From Renibacterium sp043789415 (GTDB taxonomy: Bacteria > Actinomycetota > Actinomycetes > Actinomycetales > Micrococcaceae), in the NCBI RefSeq assembly GCF_043789415.1, contig NZ_JBDLLW010000001.1, forward strand, positions 1,364,001-1,428,000: 64,000 bases of DNA, in the 5' to 3' direction. Made by a program: the position numbers and the translations under genes. Below are positions 32,637 through 41,380 of the stretch, in pieces. Position 1 is the first letter of the stretch. Every line of letters starts with the position of its first letter. The notes below the pieces were generated by a model. The model was given only the letters and a program-made list of their open reading frames with translations. It ran no database searches and was not told the origin of the DNA.

Positions 32637-33973
32637 CGGGTCTCCTCTGCGGTTGATGACGCTGCTGAGCGGGAAGCGGCCTGCCGTGAAGCGTTCTGCT
32701 GGGGCAGCTCTACCTTGCCCCAAGCGGCTTTCGCCGCGATGTCTTGCCGGTACTGACCGCCTTCGAGTTGAATCAGCGCCATGCCGTCATAAGCGCGTTC
32801 GCGGGCTTCCACCAGATCCTCTCCCAAACCGACGACGGCGAGCACCCGTCCGCCGGCGCTGACCAGCTTCCCCTCCTCATCGAGAGCGGTGCCGGCGTGC
32901 AGCACGTGGACGCCGTCCAGTGCATTGGCTTTCTTAATACCCCTGATCCGATCGTTGGTCCGCGGAGTATCCGGGTAGTTCGCCGCGGCCAACACCACTG
33001 CGACGGCGGTCTCCGGCGTCCAGCGCAGGGTTTCCACCGATGCCAGCTGTCCTTTAGCGGCGGCCATCAGCAGTCCGCCCAGCGGAGTCCGCAGTCGGGC
33101 CAGCACGGCTTGAGTCTCAGGATCGCCGAACCGCGCGTTAAATTCGATCACGCGCAGCCCCCGGGAGGTGAGGGCGAGTCCGCAATAGAGCACTCCGACA
33201 AAGGGGGTTCCACGATGTGCCATTTCGTCGATAGTGGGTTGAGCGACCCGGGAGATTACTTCATCGACCAGGCCCTCAGGAGCCCAGGAGAGGGGCGAGT
33301 ATGCCCCCATGCCTCCCGTATTGGGGCCTTCGTCCTCGTCGTGAATACGCTTGAAGTCCTGCGCCGGAGCCAGCGGAACCACTGTGCGGCCATCGGAGAG
33401 CACGAAGAGTGAGACTTCCGGGCCGTCGAGGAACTCCTCGATCACCACTTCCCCACCCGCTTCGAAGCAGCTCTGGGCATGGGCTAGAGCTTCCTCGCGA
33501 TCATTCGTGACCACGACTCCCTTACCCGCGGCCAGACCGTCGTCCTTGACCACATAGGGCGCGCCGAAGGTGTCGAGGGCTTCCGCGGCTTCTCCGATAT
33601 TTGAGGCGACTTTGGCCATCGCGGTAGGCACTCCCGCTCCGGCCATCACCTGCTTGGCGAAAGCCTTCGAGCCCTCTAGCGCGGCGGCCTCACGGCTAGG
33701 ACCGAAGACCGGGAAGCCAGCCTCGCGCAAGCGGTCGGAGACTCCGGCCACCAGCGGCGCTTCCGGCCCGACCACGACCAGGTCGACGTCGAGCTTCCGC
33801 GCCAGCGCGGTCACTTCCTCGGGGTCGTTAGCATTCAGCTGATGGGTGGGCACCAGTGCGGCTATTCCCGCATTCCCCGGTGCGGCATGCACCTCGTGCA
33901 CATAGGGATCAGCCAGCAGACCTCGGACAATGGCGTGTTCGCGGCCACCGGGGCCAATCACAAGAACCTTCAC
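32633..33973 (-). CDS. purD: phosphoribosylamine-glycine ligase
   Basis: 446 residues from a GTG at 33973 (reading MKVLVIGPGGREHAIV); a TTG three codons earlier is possible. ATP-grasp enzyme with GPEAPLVAGVSDRL, KAFAKQVMAGAGVPTA, DDGLAAGKGVVV, GPEVSLFVLSDG, and EFNARFGDPETQAVL. It makes GAR from phosphoribosylamine and glycine, step 2 of IMP synthesis. The C-terminal ~25 residues after WGKVELP are low complexity and variable. It heads the purD-purC operon, divergent from the asparaginase gene; a 91-bp repeat sits in the shared upstream region. Confidence 0.96.
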   Translation of the reverse strand: MKVLVIGPGGREHAIVRGLLADPYVHEVHAAPGNAGIAALVPTHQLNANDPEEVTALARKLDVDLVVVGPEAPLVAGVSDRLREAGFPVFGPSREAAALEGSKAFAKQVMAGAGVPTAMAKVASNIGEAAEALDTFGAPYVVKDDGLAAGKGVVVTNDREEALAHAQSCFEAGGEVVIEEFLDGPEVSLFVLSDGRTVVPLAPAQDFKRIHDEDEGPNTGGMGAYSPLSWAPEGLVDEVISRVAQPTIDEMAHRGTPFVGVLYCGLALTSRGLRVIEFNARFGDPETQAVLARLRTPLGGLLMAAAKGQLASVETLRWTPETAVAVVLAAANYPDTPRTNDRIRGIKKANALDGVHVLHAGTALDEEGKLVSAGGRVLAVVGLGEDLVEARERAYDGMALIQLEGGQYRQDIAAKAAWGKVELPQQNASRQAASRSAASSTAEETR

Positions 33974-33997
33974 AACCACCAAGCCTACCGATCAATT

Positions 33998-34088
33998 CCA
34001 GCTATCCCACTGAGTGTTACCCAAGTGGCGGATGTTTCAGTCAAACCGTCTCATCAGCAACTCCAGCAACACTCAGTGGGACGGCTGG
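33998..34088 (+). repeat. 91-bp inverted-repeat element, copy B
   Basis: Begins CCAGCTATCCCACTGAGTGT and ends ACACTCAGTGGGACGGCTGG, almost perfect inverse ends. Unlike the other copies it lies between divergent genes (purD and asparaginase), only 24 bases before both starts, so it must interleave with their promoters. Confidence 0.88.
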
Positions 34089-34112
34089 ATTTGGAACTGC
34101 AATACTAAAGGC

Positions 34113-35117
34113 GTGGCACATACATTTTTGGCGCAGGACGCCGTGGAACTGGCCGTCGTCGAACGCAGTGGCTTCATTGAATCCCGGCATATCGGCTCCG
34201 CCGTGGTCACCGCCGCCGACGGTTCCGTGGTGACCAGCCTGGGCGATCCGAATGCCCCGATCTTCCCGCGTTCCACGCTCAAGCCTTTTCAGACGCTCGC
34301 CTCGATGCAGGCCGGAGCGCCGCTCCGCGGAGCCCAGGCGGCCATCGCGAGCGGCAGCCATATCGGCTCGCTAGAACATATGGACCTGGTCCGAGAAATG
34401 TTGCAGAAGGCAGGGCTCCAGGAGAGTGACCTGCTGTGCCCCGCCGCTTGGCCACAGGATTCCGAAGCCTACCGCTGGATGGTGCGCACCGAGCGTCAGA
34501 AGACGCCGCTCGCAATGAACTGCTCCGGCAAGCACGCGGCTTTCCTCTGGGCCTGCATCGAGAACGGCTGGGACCTCAAGAGCTATCTGGACCCCAAGCA
34601 CCCCTTGCAGCAACTGGTGATCGCCGCCATCGAGGAGTACACCGGCGAGGCTCCGGTGCAACTGGGCATCGATGGCTGCGGGGCGCCCGTCGCCGCGATC
34701 TCGCTCACCGCACTGGCCCGGGGCTACGGCAAGCTGAGCCGCTCCCCGGGTGATAAGAACGCCAATGCCCGGGCCGCCACCATCGCCACCGCGATGGTGG
34801 ACTACCCGTGGGCCGTGCACGGACGCGGAAAACCGAACAGCGTGGTGATGGAAGATCTCGGAATCTTGACCAAGGGCGGTGCCGAGGGCGTGCTAGCCCT
34901 CGGCACCCCGACCGGCGTCGGCGTCGCGGTCAAGATCCTGGACGGCAACGAACGGGCTTCGACGCTGGTGGCACTGACCCTGTTGGCGGCGTCGGGCGCC
35001 ATCGACATCCCCGCTGTCGCCGGCGTACTGAATAAGGTGGTGGAACCGGTGACCGGTGGTGGCGGAGTGGTTGGCAGCCTCCGACTGGGCACCGCGGTTT
35101 CGGCGCTGCTCGGCTGA
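34113..35117 (+). CDS. L-asparaginase II family protein
   Basis: 334 residues starting at GTG 34113; the frame runs further upstream but that part is repeat DNA. Asparaginase_II family (not the common bacterial AnsA/AnsB fold): VVERSGFIESRHIGSAVV, PIFPRSTLKPFQTLASM, IASGSHIGSLEHMDLVREML, MNCSGKHAAFL, GIDGCGAPV. It is expected to hydrolyse asparagine to aspartate and ammonia in the cytoplasm. Aspartate feeds purine synthesis (purC), which may explain the position among purine genes. AATACT lies six bases before GTG, close to the leaderless pattern. Confidence 0.87.
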   Translation: MAHTFLAQDAVELAVVERSGFIESRHIGSAVVTAADGSVVTSLGDPNAPIFPRSTLKPFQTLASMQAGAPLRGAQAAIASGSHIGSLEHMDLVREMLQKAGLQESDLLCPAAWPQDSEAYRWMVRTERQKTPLAMNCSGKHAAFLWACIENGWDLKSYLDPKHPLQQLVIAAIEEYTGEAPVQLGIDGCGAPVAAISLTALARGYGKLSRSPGDKNANARAATIATAMVDYPWAVHGRGKPNSVVMEDLGILTKGGAEGVLALGTPTGVGVAVKILDGNERASTLVALTLLAASGAIDIPAVAGVLNKVVEPVTGGGGVVGSLRLGTAVSALLG

Positions 35118-35157
35118 GAGAACTGGGCTGAGATGAGAACTGGGCTGAGATAGGGCT

Positions 35158-35529
35158 ATGGTCGCCAAGCGCAGAGTAGCTGAAGCTGAGGGGCGGGCGG
35201 CGCTCGTGGCCTGGAGCTCGGGAGACCGCGCTCGGAATGTGACGGCGCTCGCCGTCAGGTTCTGCCTGGAGGAGATCACCGCTCGGGCCCCGGGGAACTC
35301 GGTCGAAGTGCGGGTTCCGCCGTTCGGCGTTACACAGTGCATCGAAGGACCCCGGCACACCCGTGGCACACCGCCCAATGTGGTGGAGACCGATGCCCAG
35401 ACCTGGCTGGAACTGGTTCTGGGGCGGCAACAGTGGGATGAAGCGATCGAGCAGGGTGCCATGGCCGCTTCGGGGACGCGCACCAACCTCGCGGAGTTGC
35501 TGCCGCTTTTCAGCATTCCAGAGAGCTGA
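35158..35529 (+). CDS. sterol-carrier-family-like small protein
   Basis: 123 residues, basic at the start, with RNVTALAVRFCLEEITARAPGNSVEVRVPPFGVTQCIEGPRHTRGTPPNVVETDA. This matches the short actinobacterial proteins annotated as bacterial sterol carrier proteins that usually precede purF. In the SCP2 fold a hydrophobic tunnel binds lipids, but no sterol role is known in these organisms. It lies 40 bases after the asparaginase gene and ahead of a membrane protein and purF, all on the plus strand. Function is inferred from family naming only. Confidence 0.75.
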   Translation: MVAKRRVAEAEGRAALVAWSSGDRARNVTALAVRFCLEEITARAPGNSVEVRVPPFGVTQCIEGPRHTRGTPPNVVETDAQTWLELVLGRQQWDEAIEQGAMAASGTRTNLAELLPLFSIPES

Positions 35530-35601
35530 TTCCGAGGACGTTCAGGGCGGGGATACCCGGGCGAGATGAGCGGCGGTGCTTTTGCCCGATACCCTAGAAC
35601 C

Positions 35602-35925
35602 ATGAGTGAAACCCCTCCGGCCCGGGAATCCCAGCCTGACGACGGCGAGATACTGAGCGTTTCGGTACGTCGCGCCCCTAAGTACGTCCCCTTCCTGGTC
35701 GCGGGCGGCGTGGTGGGTCTGGTGGTCACCGCGATTGTGGCCTTTGCCCTGAAAGACGACCAGTATGACAAGGGCACGATTTTCGGTTTCTTCCTGGTGC
35801 TGATCACCATGGTCGGAGTCGGTCTCGGAGGAATCACCGCACTGGTCTTCGACTTCATCGGTCGGCGCCGAGCACAACGCGCGATGATCGAGGAGACCTC
35901 GGAAGACGCCCCCGAGGACAACTAG
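35602..35925 (+). CDS. small two-helix membrane protein upstream of purF
   Basis: 107 residues from the ATG at 35602, which lies exactly six bases after TACCCT, a leaderless-type promoter; the longer frame to 35566 is not needed. Two membrane helices (FLVAGGVVGLVVTAIVAFAL and FGFFLVLITMVGVGLGGITALV) between charged ends. It resembles the conserved potassium-transporter-like or DUF-type proteins found before purF in Micrococcales, but I cannot name a function. Confidence 0.7.
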   Translation: MSETPPARESQPDDGEILSVSVRRAPKYVPFLVAGGVVGLVVTAIVAFALKDDQYDKGTIFGFFLVLITMVGVGLGGITALVFDFIGRRRAQRAMIEETSEDAPEDN

Positions 35926-35948
35926 CACTGCGCACCGCAAAAGTAGCT

Positions 35949-35954
35949 TAGAAT
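35949..35954 (+). promoter_or_regulatory. -10 box of purF, leaderless geometry
   Basis: TAGAAT followed by six bases and the GTG start of purF. The spacing puts the transcription start at or next to the start codon. Confidence 0.6.
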
Positions 35955-35960
35955 GGCTTA

Positions 35961-37535
35961 GTGGCACGCGGCGATGGCAAACTTTCCCACGATCTTCTCA
36001 CCGGCGAAAAAGGCCCCCAGGATGCATGTGGGGTCTTCGGGGTTTGGGCACCCGGCGAAGAAGTAGCGAAACTGACCTATTACGGTCTCTACGCTCTACA
36101 GCACCGCGGCCAGGAGTCCGCCGGCATTGCGACCAGCGACGGCCAGCGGATCAACGTCTACAAAGATATGGGGCTGGTTTCCCAGGTCTTTGACGAACCC
36201 ACACTGAACACCCTGCTAGGGCATATGGCAGTGGGGCACTGCCGATACTCCACCACCGGTTCCTCCACCTGGGCCAACGCCCAGCCAACCCTCGGCGCTA
36301 CCGCGGAGGGCACCGTCGCGCTCGCTCACAACGGCAATCTGACCAATACCGCAGAGCTGCTCGATCTGGTTCTGGAACGCTATGGTCGGCCCAAAACGGG
36401 CGAAATGGCGCAGGGCAACACCTCGGATACCGCTCTGGTCACCACCCTGCTGCAGGGCAGCGGCACGGACTCCCTGGAAGACACCGCGATGGACCTGCTG
36501 CCGCGGATCAAAGGGGCTTTCTGCTTCGTCTTCATGGATGAGAACACCCTCTATGCCGCCCGGGACTCTTACGGTGTGCGGCCCCTAGTGCTGGGCCGTC
36601 TGGAGCGCGGCTGGGTGGTCGCCTCGGAAAGCGCGGCGCTGGCTACCGTGGGTGCCAGTTTCATCCGCGAGATCGAGCCGGGAGAGTTCATCGCGATCGA
36701 TGAGGACGGCGTCCGCTCGCAACGCTTTGCCCCCGCCCAAGCTGCTGGCTGCGTCTTCGAATACGTCTATCTTGCCCGGCCGGACGCCACCATCGCGGGC
36801 CGTTCGGTCTATGAATCCCGCGTTGAAATGGGCCGCCAGCTGGCCCGCGAGAACCAGTTCGAAGCGGATATTGTGATCCCGGTGCCGGAGTCCGGAACCC
36901 CCGCCGCTGTCGGTTACGCCGAGGAGTCTGGCATCCCCTTCGCCCACGGTTTCGTGAAGAACGCCTACGTCGGCCGGACCTTCATTCAACCCTCAGAGAC
37001 GCTCCGCCAACTCGGCATCCGGCTCAAGCTCAACGCCCTGGAATCGGTGATCCGCGGCAAGCGGCTCGTGGTGGTCGACGATTCGATCGTTCGCGGCAAC
37101 ACGCAGCGCGCCGTGGTGCGGATGCTGCGCGAGGCCGGGGCGGCCGAAGTTCACGTCAAGATCTCCTCTCCTCCAGTGCGCTGGCCCTGCTTCTACGGCA
37201 TCGACTTCGCCTCCCGCGCCGAGCTGATCGCCAACGGTGCGGCGATCGAGGAGATCACCAAGTCCATCGGCGCTGACTCACTCGCCTATATCTCCGAAGA
37301 CGGCATGATCGATGCCACTCAACAGCCTCGGGAACGGCTCTGCACCGCCTGTTTCACTGGGCAGTACCCGATAGAGCTGCCTGCCGCAGACCGGCTGGGC
37401 AAGAATCTGCTGGAGCGCAACGACGCCAATGGCAGCCACCCCGGCGCGAACGGTTGCGAACCCGGGCCTGGCTCAGAGCTGGAAAAACTACTCAACGATG
37501 CTGAACCCCATCTGGAACGACATGGAGCGACTTAA
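35961..37535 (+). CDS. purF: amidophosphoribosyltransferase
   Basis: 524 residues starting at GTG. The sequence GPQDACGVFGVW places the glutaminase nucleophile at Cys23 behind a propeptide that is cut off, as in Bacillus-type PurF. LQHRGQESAGIA and GHCRYSTTGSS follow; the PRPP site is VVVDDSIVRGNTQ. Cysteines in CVFEYVYL, CFYGIDF and CTACF fit the iron-sulphur ligands of this type. It makes phosphoribosylamine from PRPP and glutamine, the first committed step of purine synthesis. purM starts three bases after its stop. The C-terminal ~45 residues are variable. Confidence 0.97.
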   Translation: MARGDGKLSHDLLTGEKGPQDACGVFGVWAPGEEVAKLTYYGLYALQHRGQESAGIATSDGQRINVYKDMGLVSQVFDEPTLNTLLGHMAVGHCRYSTTGSSTWANAQPTLGATAEGTVALAHNGNLTNTAELLDLVLERYGRPKTGEMAQGNTSDTALVTTLLQGSGTDSLEDTAMDLLPRIKGAFCFVFMDENTLYAARDSYGVRPLVLGRLERGWVVASESAALATVGASFIREIEPGEFIAIDEDGVRSQRFAPAQAAGCVFEYVYLARPDATIAGRSVYESRVEMGRQLARENQFEADIVIPVPESGTPAAVGYAEESGIPFAHGFVKNAYVGRTFIQPSETLRQLGIRLKLNALESVIRGKRLVVVDDSIVRGNTQRAVVRMLREAGAAEVHVKISSPPVRWPCFYGIDFASRAELIANGAAIEEITKSIGADSLAYISEDGMIDATQQPRERLCTACFTGQYPIELPAADRLGKNLLERNDANGSHPGANGCEPGPGSELEKLLNDAEPHLERHGAT

Positions 37536-37538
37536 AGT

Positions 37539-38663
37539 ATGAGCGAATCGATCACCTACGCCAGTGCCGGGGTTGATGTAGAAGCCGGCGACAAAGCCGT
37601 CGAACTCATGAAGGAGGCGGTCAAAGCCACCCACGGACCACAGGTTCTGGGCGGCGTGGGAGGCTTCGCGGGTCTATACGACGTTTCGCAGTTGCTGCGC
37701 TTCCGTGAGCCCCTGTTGGCGACTTCCACCGATGGGGTGGGCACCAAGGTCGCGATCGCTCAGGCTATGGATATTCACCACACCATTGGCTATGACCTGG
37801 TCGGCATGGTGGTCGATGACATCGTAGTGGTTGGCGCGGAACCGCTCTATATGACCGACTACATCGCCTGCGGCAAAGTCGTCCCGGAGCGCATCGCCGA
37901 TATTGTCCGTGGCATCGCCGCCGCTTGTCAGCAAGCTGGCACCGCCTTGATCGGCGGCGAAACCGCGGAGCACCCTGGGCTGCTGGGCGAACACGAGTAC
38001 GACGTCGCCGGAGCCGCCAGCGGCGTGGTGGAGAAAAGCAAGCTGCTCGGCCCCGAGCGAGTACATGAAGGGGACGTCGTGATTGCAATGGCTTCCTCGG
38101 GCTTACACTCCAACGGCTACTCGCTGGTTCGCCGGGTCATCAACCACGCTGGCTGGGCCTTGGATCGGCAGGTCAGCGAGCTCGGCCGCACCCTGGGCGA
38201 GGAGCTATTGGAGCCCACCAGGGTCTACGCCGCGGATTGCCTCGATCTGGCCCGCACCTTCGACGTCGACGCCGAAAAGGCGGTGCACGGCTTCAGTCAC
38301 GTTACCGGGGGCGGGCTGGCCGCCAACCTGGCTCGAGTGCTGCCCCAGGGACTCACCGCAACGATCGATCGGTCAAGCTGGGAGCTGCCCCCCATCTTCA
38401 AGCTGATCTCGGAACTGGGCAATGTGCCCCTACCGGATCTGGAACGTACCTTGAATCTGGGTGTCGGCATGGTCTCAATTGTCAGCGCGCAGGCTGCCGA
38501 CGCGGCAGTGGCGCATTTGAATGATCGCGGCGTGCAGTCCTGGGTGATGGGCACCGTGGGGGCAACAGCCTCCGATACCGCAGCCAAGGACGGCCCTGAT
38601 TACGTGCAGGGCGCCAAAGGGGTGGACGGCGGAGCGGTGCGGCTGACCAGCAGCTACGCCTGA
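37539..38663 (+). CDS. purM: phosphoribosylformylglycinamidine cyclo-ligase
   Basis: 374 residues. PurM motifs: ITYASAGVDVEAGDKAVELMK, GGFAGLYDV, STDGVGTKVAIA, YDLVGMVVDDIVVVGAEPLYMTDYIACGK, GGETAEHPG, GLHSNGYSLVRRVI and VTGGGLAANLAR. It closes the imidazole ring to give AIR, step 5 of IMP synthesis. It is coupled to purF. Downstream lie repeats and a long hairpin before the convergent DUF3073 gene. Confidence 0.97.
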   Translation: MSESITYASAGVDVEAGDKAVELMKEAVKATHGPQVLGGVGGFAGLYDVSQLLRFREPLLATSTDGVGTKVAIAQAMDIHHTIGYDLVGMVVDDIVVVGAEPLYMTDYIACGKVVPERIADIVRGIAAACQQAGTALIGGETAEHPGLLGEHEYDVAGAASGVVEKSKLLGPERVHEGDVVIAMASSGLHSNGYSLVRRVINHAGWALDRQVSELGRTLGEELLEPTRVYAADCLDLARTFDVDAEKAVHGFSHVTGGGLAANLARVLPQGLTATIDRSSWELPPIFKLISELGNVPLPDLERTLNLGVGMVSIVSAQAADAAVAHLNDRGVQSWVMGTVGATASDTAAKDGPDYVQGAKGVDGGAVRLTSSYA

Positions 38664-38726
38664 GGCCTGCCACTCCGGTGCGGCAGCAACTCGCTGGCTC
38701 GTCGAACGGAGACTCTGATCAGCCAG

Positions 38727-38785
38727 GCCGGGTTTCAGTGGACCCCACCGCCGCCACCCAGCGAAACCCCTTTTCAGCGAGCTGG
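38727..38785. repeat. degenerate double-hairpin repeat, copy 2
   Basis: GGGTTTCAGTGGA and CAGCGAAACCCCTTTTCAGCG resemble the words of the family at 28062, 61573 and 62625, but pairing is broken by changes. Low confidence on its own. Confidence 0.45.
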
Positions 38786-38852
38786 GCTGGCTGATTGATG
38801 AGGCTGGCTGATTGATGGGGCTGGCTGACTGATGAGTTGGCTGATGAGGCCG
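38785..38852. repeat. short tandem repeat, unit about 17 bases
   Basis: The unit GGCTGGCTGATTGATGA recurs about four times with small changes (GGGGCTGGCTGACTGATGAG, then GTTGGCTGATGAG). It fills the gap behind purM together with the repeat before it and the hairpin after it. No reading frame or spacer structure, so neither gene nor CRISPR. Confidence 0.7.
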
Positions 38853-38887
38853 GGTGGCTGCGGAAAATGCCGAAGATCTGAGCACGA

Positions 38888-38926
38888 CGCAATGCCGAGC
38901 CAGCCCGAAGGCTGCTCGGCATTGCG
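38888..38926. terminator. strong hairpin between purM and DUF3073 gene
   Basis: CGCAATGCCGAGC and its exact complement GCTCGGCATTGCG enclose a 13-base loop that itself can pair (AGCC/GGCT). Placed between converging genes, it should stop transcription from both sides. Confidence 0.75.
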
Positions 38927-39035
38927 ATGCTTGAGATCAAGTACTCTAAGGAGCGGACAAAGATAGGCCGGTGGTAAAGACGGCAGACCGTCTAATACCT
39001 GAACGCCGACCGTATAATGACCGACCGCTAGAGGA

Positions 39036-39251
39036 CTAACCGATCTTGCGGTTATCCGCTTCGTCGTCCCCGAACTTGTCCTCGTACTCGGAGTAGTCCG
39101 GCTCGCCAGAATCATCCGAATAACGTTTGGAGGCAGAACTCGGAGCGTGCGAAAGCTCTCGTTCCAGTGCAGAGTAATCAGTGCTCGGGGAGTAGTACTT
39201 CATGTCCCGAGCCTGCTTAGTAGCTTTTGCCTTTTGACGGCCGCGCCCCAT
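39036..39251 (-). CDS. DUF3073 small charged protein
   Basis: 71 residues: MGRGRQKAKATKQARDMKYY then a Ser/Asp-rich middle and an acidic end (YEDKFGDDEADN). This is the conserved actinobacterial DUF3073 family, of unknown function. The very basic N-terminus and acidic tail suggest nucleic-acid or protein binding, but that is a guess. GGGGGTC precedes the ATG. It is convergent with purM and divergent from the septum-formation gene. Confidence 0.9.
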   Translation of the reverse strand: MGRGRQKAKATKQARDMKYYSPSTDYSALERELSHAPSSASKRYSDDSGEPDYSEYEDKFGDDEADNRKIG

Positions 39252-39536
39252 GGCGTGACCCCCTTTTGTACTTGTACCGGAGGTGGTCGCCCTGGCTGCG
39301 GGCGAGGCCCCGGATTATCGGTCAATTTGTCGTGTTACTAGATTACATGTTTAACGGCCTCAGACGTGAACTGTTCGGCGTCAAACCTCTTCAACACCGC
39401 TTCACACCTGCCCAGAACCCCGGAAATTCGGTAGAGTCACATTCTAAAGACTTTTCCAATCAACGCGATCAATGATTTACGCTAAATAATAGCCTTAATA
39501 ATGAGTGTGACTACCAAGAAGGGTGTTGAGGGCTCG

Positions 39537-41312
39537 ATGAGCGAAAACGAGAGCAATCCGGCGGGGGCCGGAGGAGCGAACGGCAATCAACCACCGGCTG
39601 ACGCCAATCTTAATTTCCCCGAACCTTCCCTCGGCGAAGCAAAAATTAGCCCGGACGCAGCACAAAGCGCATCCCTCAATGAGGTTGAGGCAGAGGCCGC
39701 CAAAGTGGCAGCAGAAGCCGAGTCCACCGCCAACGAACCCTCCTGGCTCGATAAGGGTAAAGAATCCAGCGAATGGGATAGCGCATTCAGCGCACCGCCC
39801 GTAGCCCCGGCCAATCCGCAGCAGAGTGCACCGGCAGCTCCTTCAACCGCGTCGAACCCCGCTCAGCCAGCACCTTCTGCCGAGAATGAGTGGGGTGCGG
39901 ACGAAGCCACTGCGCTGCGCACCAACTTCAATGAACCGCCAGTAGTCAACAACCCCTGGACTCGGGGCGAGAGCACCCCCGAAGCTGCGCCAGCTGCTGC
40001 CCCCTCACCCACTACGCCTTCAGCCCCGACCACGGCGCCCTCAAGCCCCGCACAGCCCCAGCACCAAGCTCCGGCCGCACCTCAGGCTGCACCGAGTGCA
40101 CCGCAACAGCCGAGTGCACCGCAACAGCCCTCGGCACCTTCACCATGGGCGCCCCAGAACCAGCAGGCGCCGGGCCAGCATAACGCCTTCGGACAGAGCG
40201 CCAGTTCGGGCCAGGCCAACGGTCCAGCTCAGGCCAACGGTCCAGCTCAGGCCAACGGTCCAGCTCAGGCCAACAGTCCTGGCCAGAGCAGCGCTCAGGG
40301 TCCCGGTCATCCAACCCAGCAATTCGGTCAAGCGCCCTCCTACGGCCAACCGAATCCGGCAAACCCGGCCACATCTCCGAATCGGCCGAACCCCTATGCG
40401 GCTCCTGGAGTCAGTAACACCCAGGGCGTACCGCAACCGGGCGGCTCCCAAGCTGCTTACAATAACGCCCCTAACCAGCCCTATGGAGCGCCAGGCACCC
40501 CGGGGCAACCGGCCGCACCGGGTTATGGTCAGCCGGTCGTCAACAACAATCCCTACGGTCAGCCGCAAGGTCCCGGAGCTGGCGGTCCGCAAGGGGCTCC
40601 GCCCGCCTGGAATCAGCCTCGCTCTCCGCAGGGCCCGGGTGGCCCTCAGGGGCCGGTCGGCCCGCAAAACCCCTACGGTGTTCCCGGCGGCCCCCAGGGA
40701 CCAGGTGGTCCTTTCGGCCCCGGCCCGCAGGCGCCAAAGAACAACAATAAGCTCTGGATCTTCATCGGCGGCGGAGTTGTTCTGCTCGCCCTGATCATTC
40801 TGGTGATCGTGCTGATCGTCAATTTGATCAGCGGCAGCAATAAGACTCCCGTCGGCGACCCGAGTGATGATCCGATCGCAACCCAGACCGATTCTCCAAC
40901 GCAGCCGGATAATCCCACCCCCTCGAGTGAGCCCACTCCTTCCGCGGCGGATGGCCTGATCCAAGCCAATGTCAAGCCGACTTCGTGGATCAAAGGCGAC
41001 TGCATCAAAGGCTACGTGGATATCAATACCCGGGCAGATATCGTCACTTGTACCACCCCGCACAGCGCTCAGCTGATCAACACTTACAGCTACCCAGCCT
41101 CGGCCGCGTTCCCCGGAAAAGATGCGCTGAGAACCAAGGGCAACGAGGTGTGCGACGCCGTGCCCCTGATCAGCTCAGCGGACGCCGCCGGGGTCAAGGA
41201 GCAGTTCGCTTACCCGACGGAAGGCACCTGGGCCAGCGGCGATCGGCTGATTCAGTGCATCGCCTACGTCTCGAGCAAGCAAGACACGCTGAAGCAAGAT
41301 CTGAGAAAGTAA
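39537..41312 (+). CDS. septum-formation family membrane protein with long Pro/Ala/Gln-rich region
   Basis: 591 residues from the ATG at 39537 (GAGGG upstream; another ATG twelve codons earlier has no site). Residues ~1-385 are low-complexity, rich in Pro, Ala, Gln, Gly and Asn, and probably cytoplasmic. One membrane helix follows (LWIFIGGGVVLLALIILVIVLIV), then a Thr/Pro/Ser linker and an outside domain of ~120 residues with four cysteines: WIKGDCIKGYVD, VTCTTPHSAQLINTY, EVCDAVP, DRLIQCIAYV. The last part matches the Septum_form domain found in actinobacterial envelope proteins. The exact role in division is not established. An 18-base tandem repeat lies within the gene. Confidence 0.8.
   Translation: MSENESNPAGAGGANGNQPPADANLNFPEPSLGEAKISPDAAQSASLNEVEAEAAKVAAEAESTANEPSWLDKGKESSEWDSAFSAPPVAPANPQQSAPAAPSTASNPAQPAPSAENEWGADEATALRTNFNEPPVVNNPWTRGESTPEAAPAAAPSPTTPSAPTTAPSSPAQPQHQAPAAPQAAPSAPQQPSAPQQPSAPSPWAPQNQQAPGQHNAFGQSASSGQANGPAQANGPAQANGPAQANSPGQSSAQGPGHPTQQFGQAPSYGQPNPANPATSPNRPNPYAAPGVSNTQGVPQPGGSQAAYNNAPNQPYGAPGTPGQPAAPGYGQPVVNNNPYGQPQGPGAGGPQGAPPAWNQPRSPQGPGGPQGPVGPQNPYGVPGGPQGPGGPFGPGPQAPKNNNKLWIFIGGGVVLLALIILVIVLIVNLISGSNKTPVGDPSDDPIATQTDSPTQPDNPTPSSEPTPSAADGLIQANVKPTSWIKGDCIKGYVDINTRADIVTCTTPHSAQLINTYSYPASAAFPGKDALRTKGNEVCDAVPLISSADAAGVKEQFAYPTEGTWASGDRLIQCIAYVSSKQDTLKQDLRK
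40214..40274 (+). repeat. 18-bp tandem repeat inside the septum-formation gene
   Basis: GGCCAACGGTCCAGCTCA is present three times without a mismatch, then a partial fourth copy. It encodes NGPAQA units. Identical copies can change number by slippage without breaking the frame. Confidence 0.9.
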
Positions 41313-41325
41313 CCTGTCAAGGCAA

Positions 41326-41363
41326 AAGGGAGGGCCGGAACCTGTCGGTGCGGGCCCTCCCTT
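41326..41363. terminator. hairpin between septum-formation gene and clpB
   Basis: AAGGGAGGGCC and GGCCCTCCCTT form an 11-bp GC-rich stem around a 16-base loop, just after the plus-strand gene and just before the clpB stop. It probably terminates both. Confidence 0.8.
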
Positions 41364-41380
41364 GCTCACTCAGCAGATAA

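Noticed and set aside
38785..38852. Possible CRISPR-like repeats
   Set aside because: Units are ~17 bases, adjacent without spacers, and no cas genes exist in the window.
40140..41063. 307-codon minus-strand ORF inside the septum-formation gene
   Set aside because: Shadow of low-complexity coding DNA on the other strand; the plus frame has the recognisable domain.
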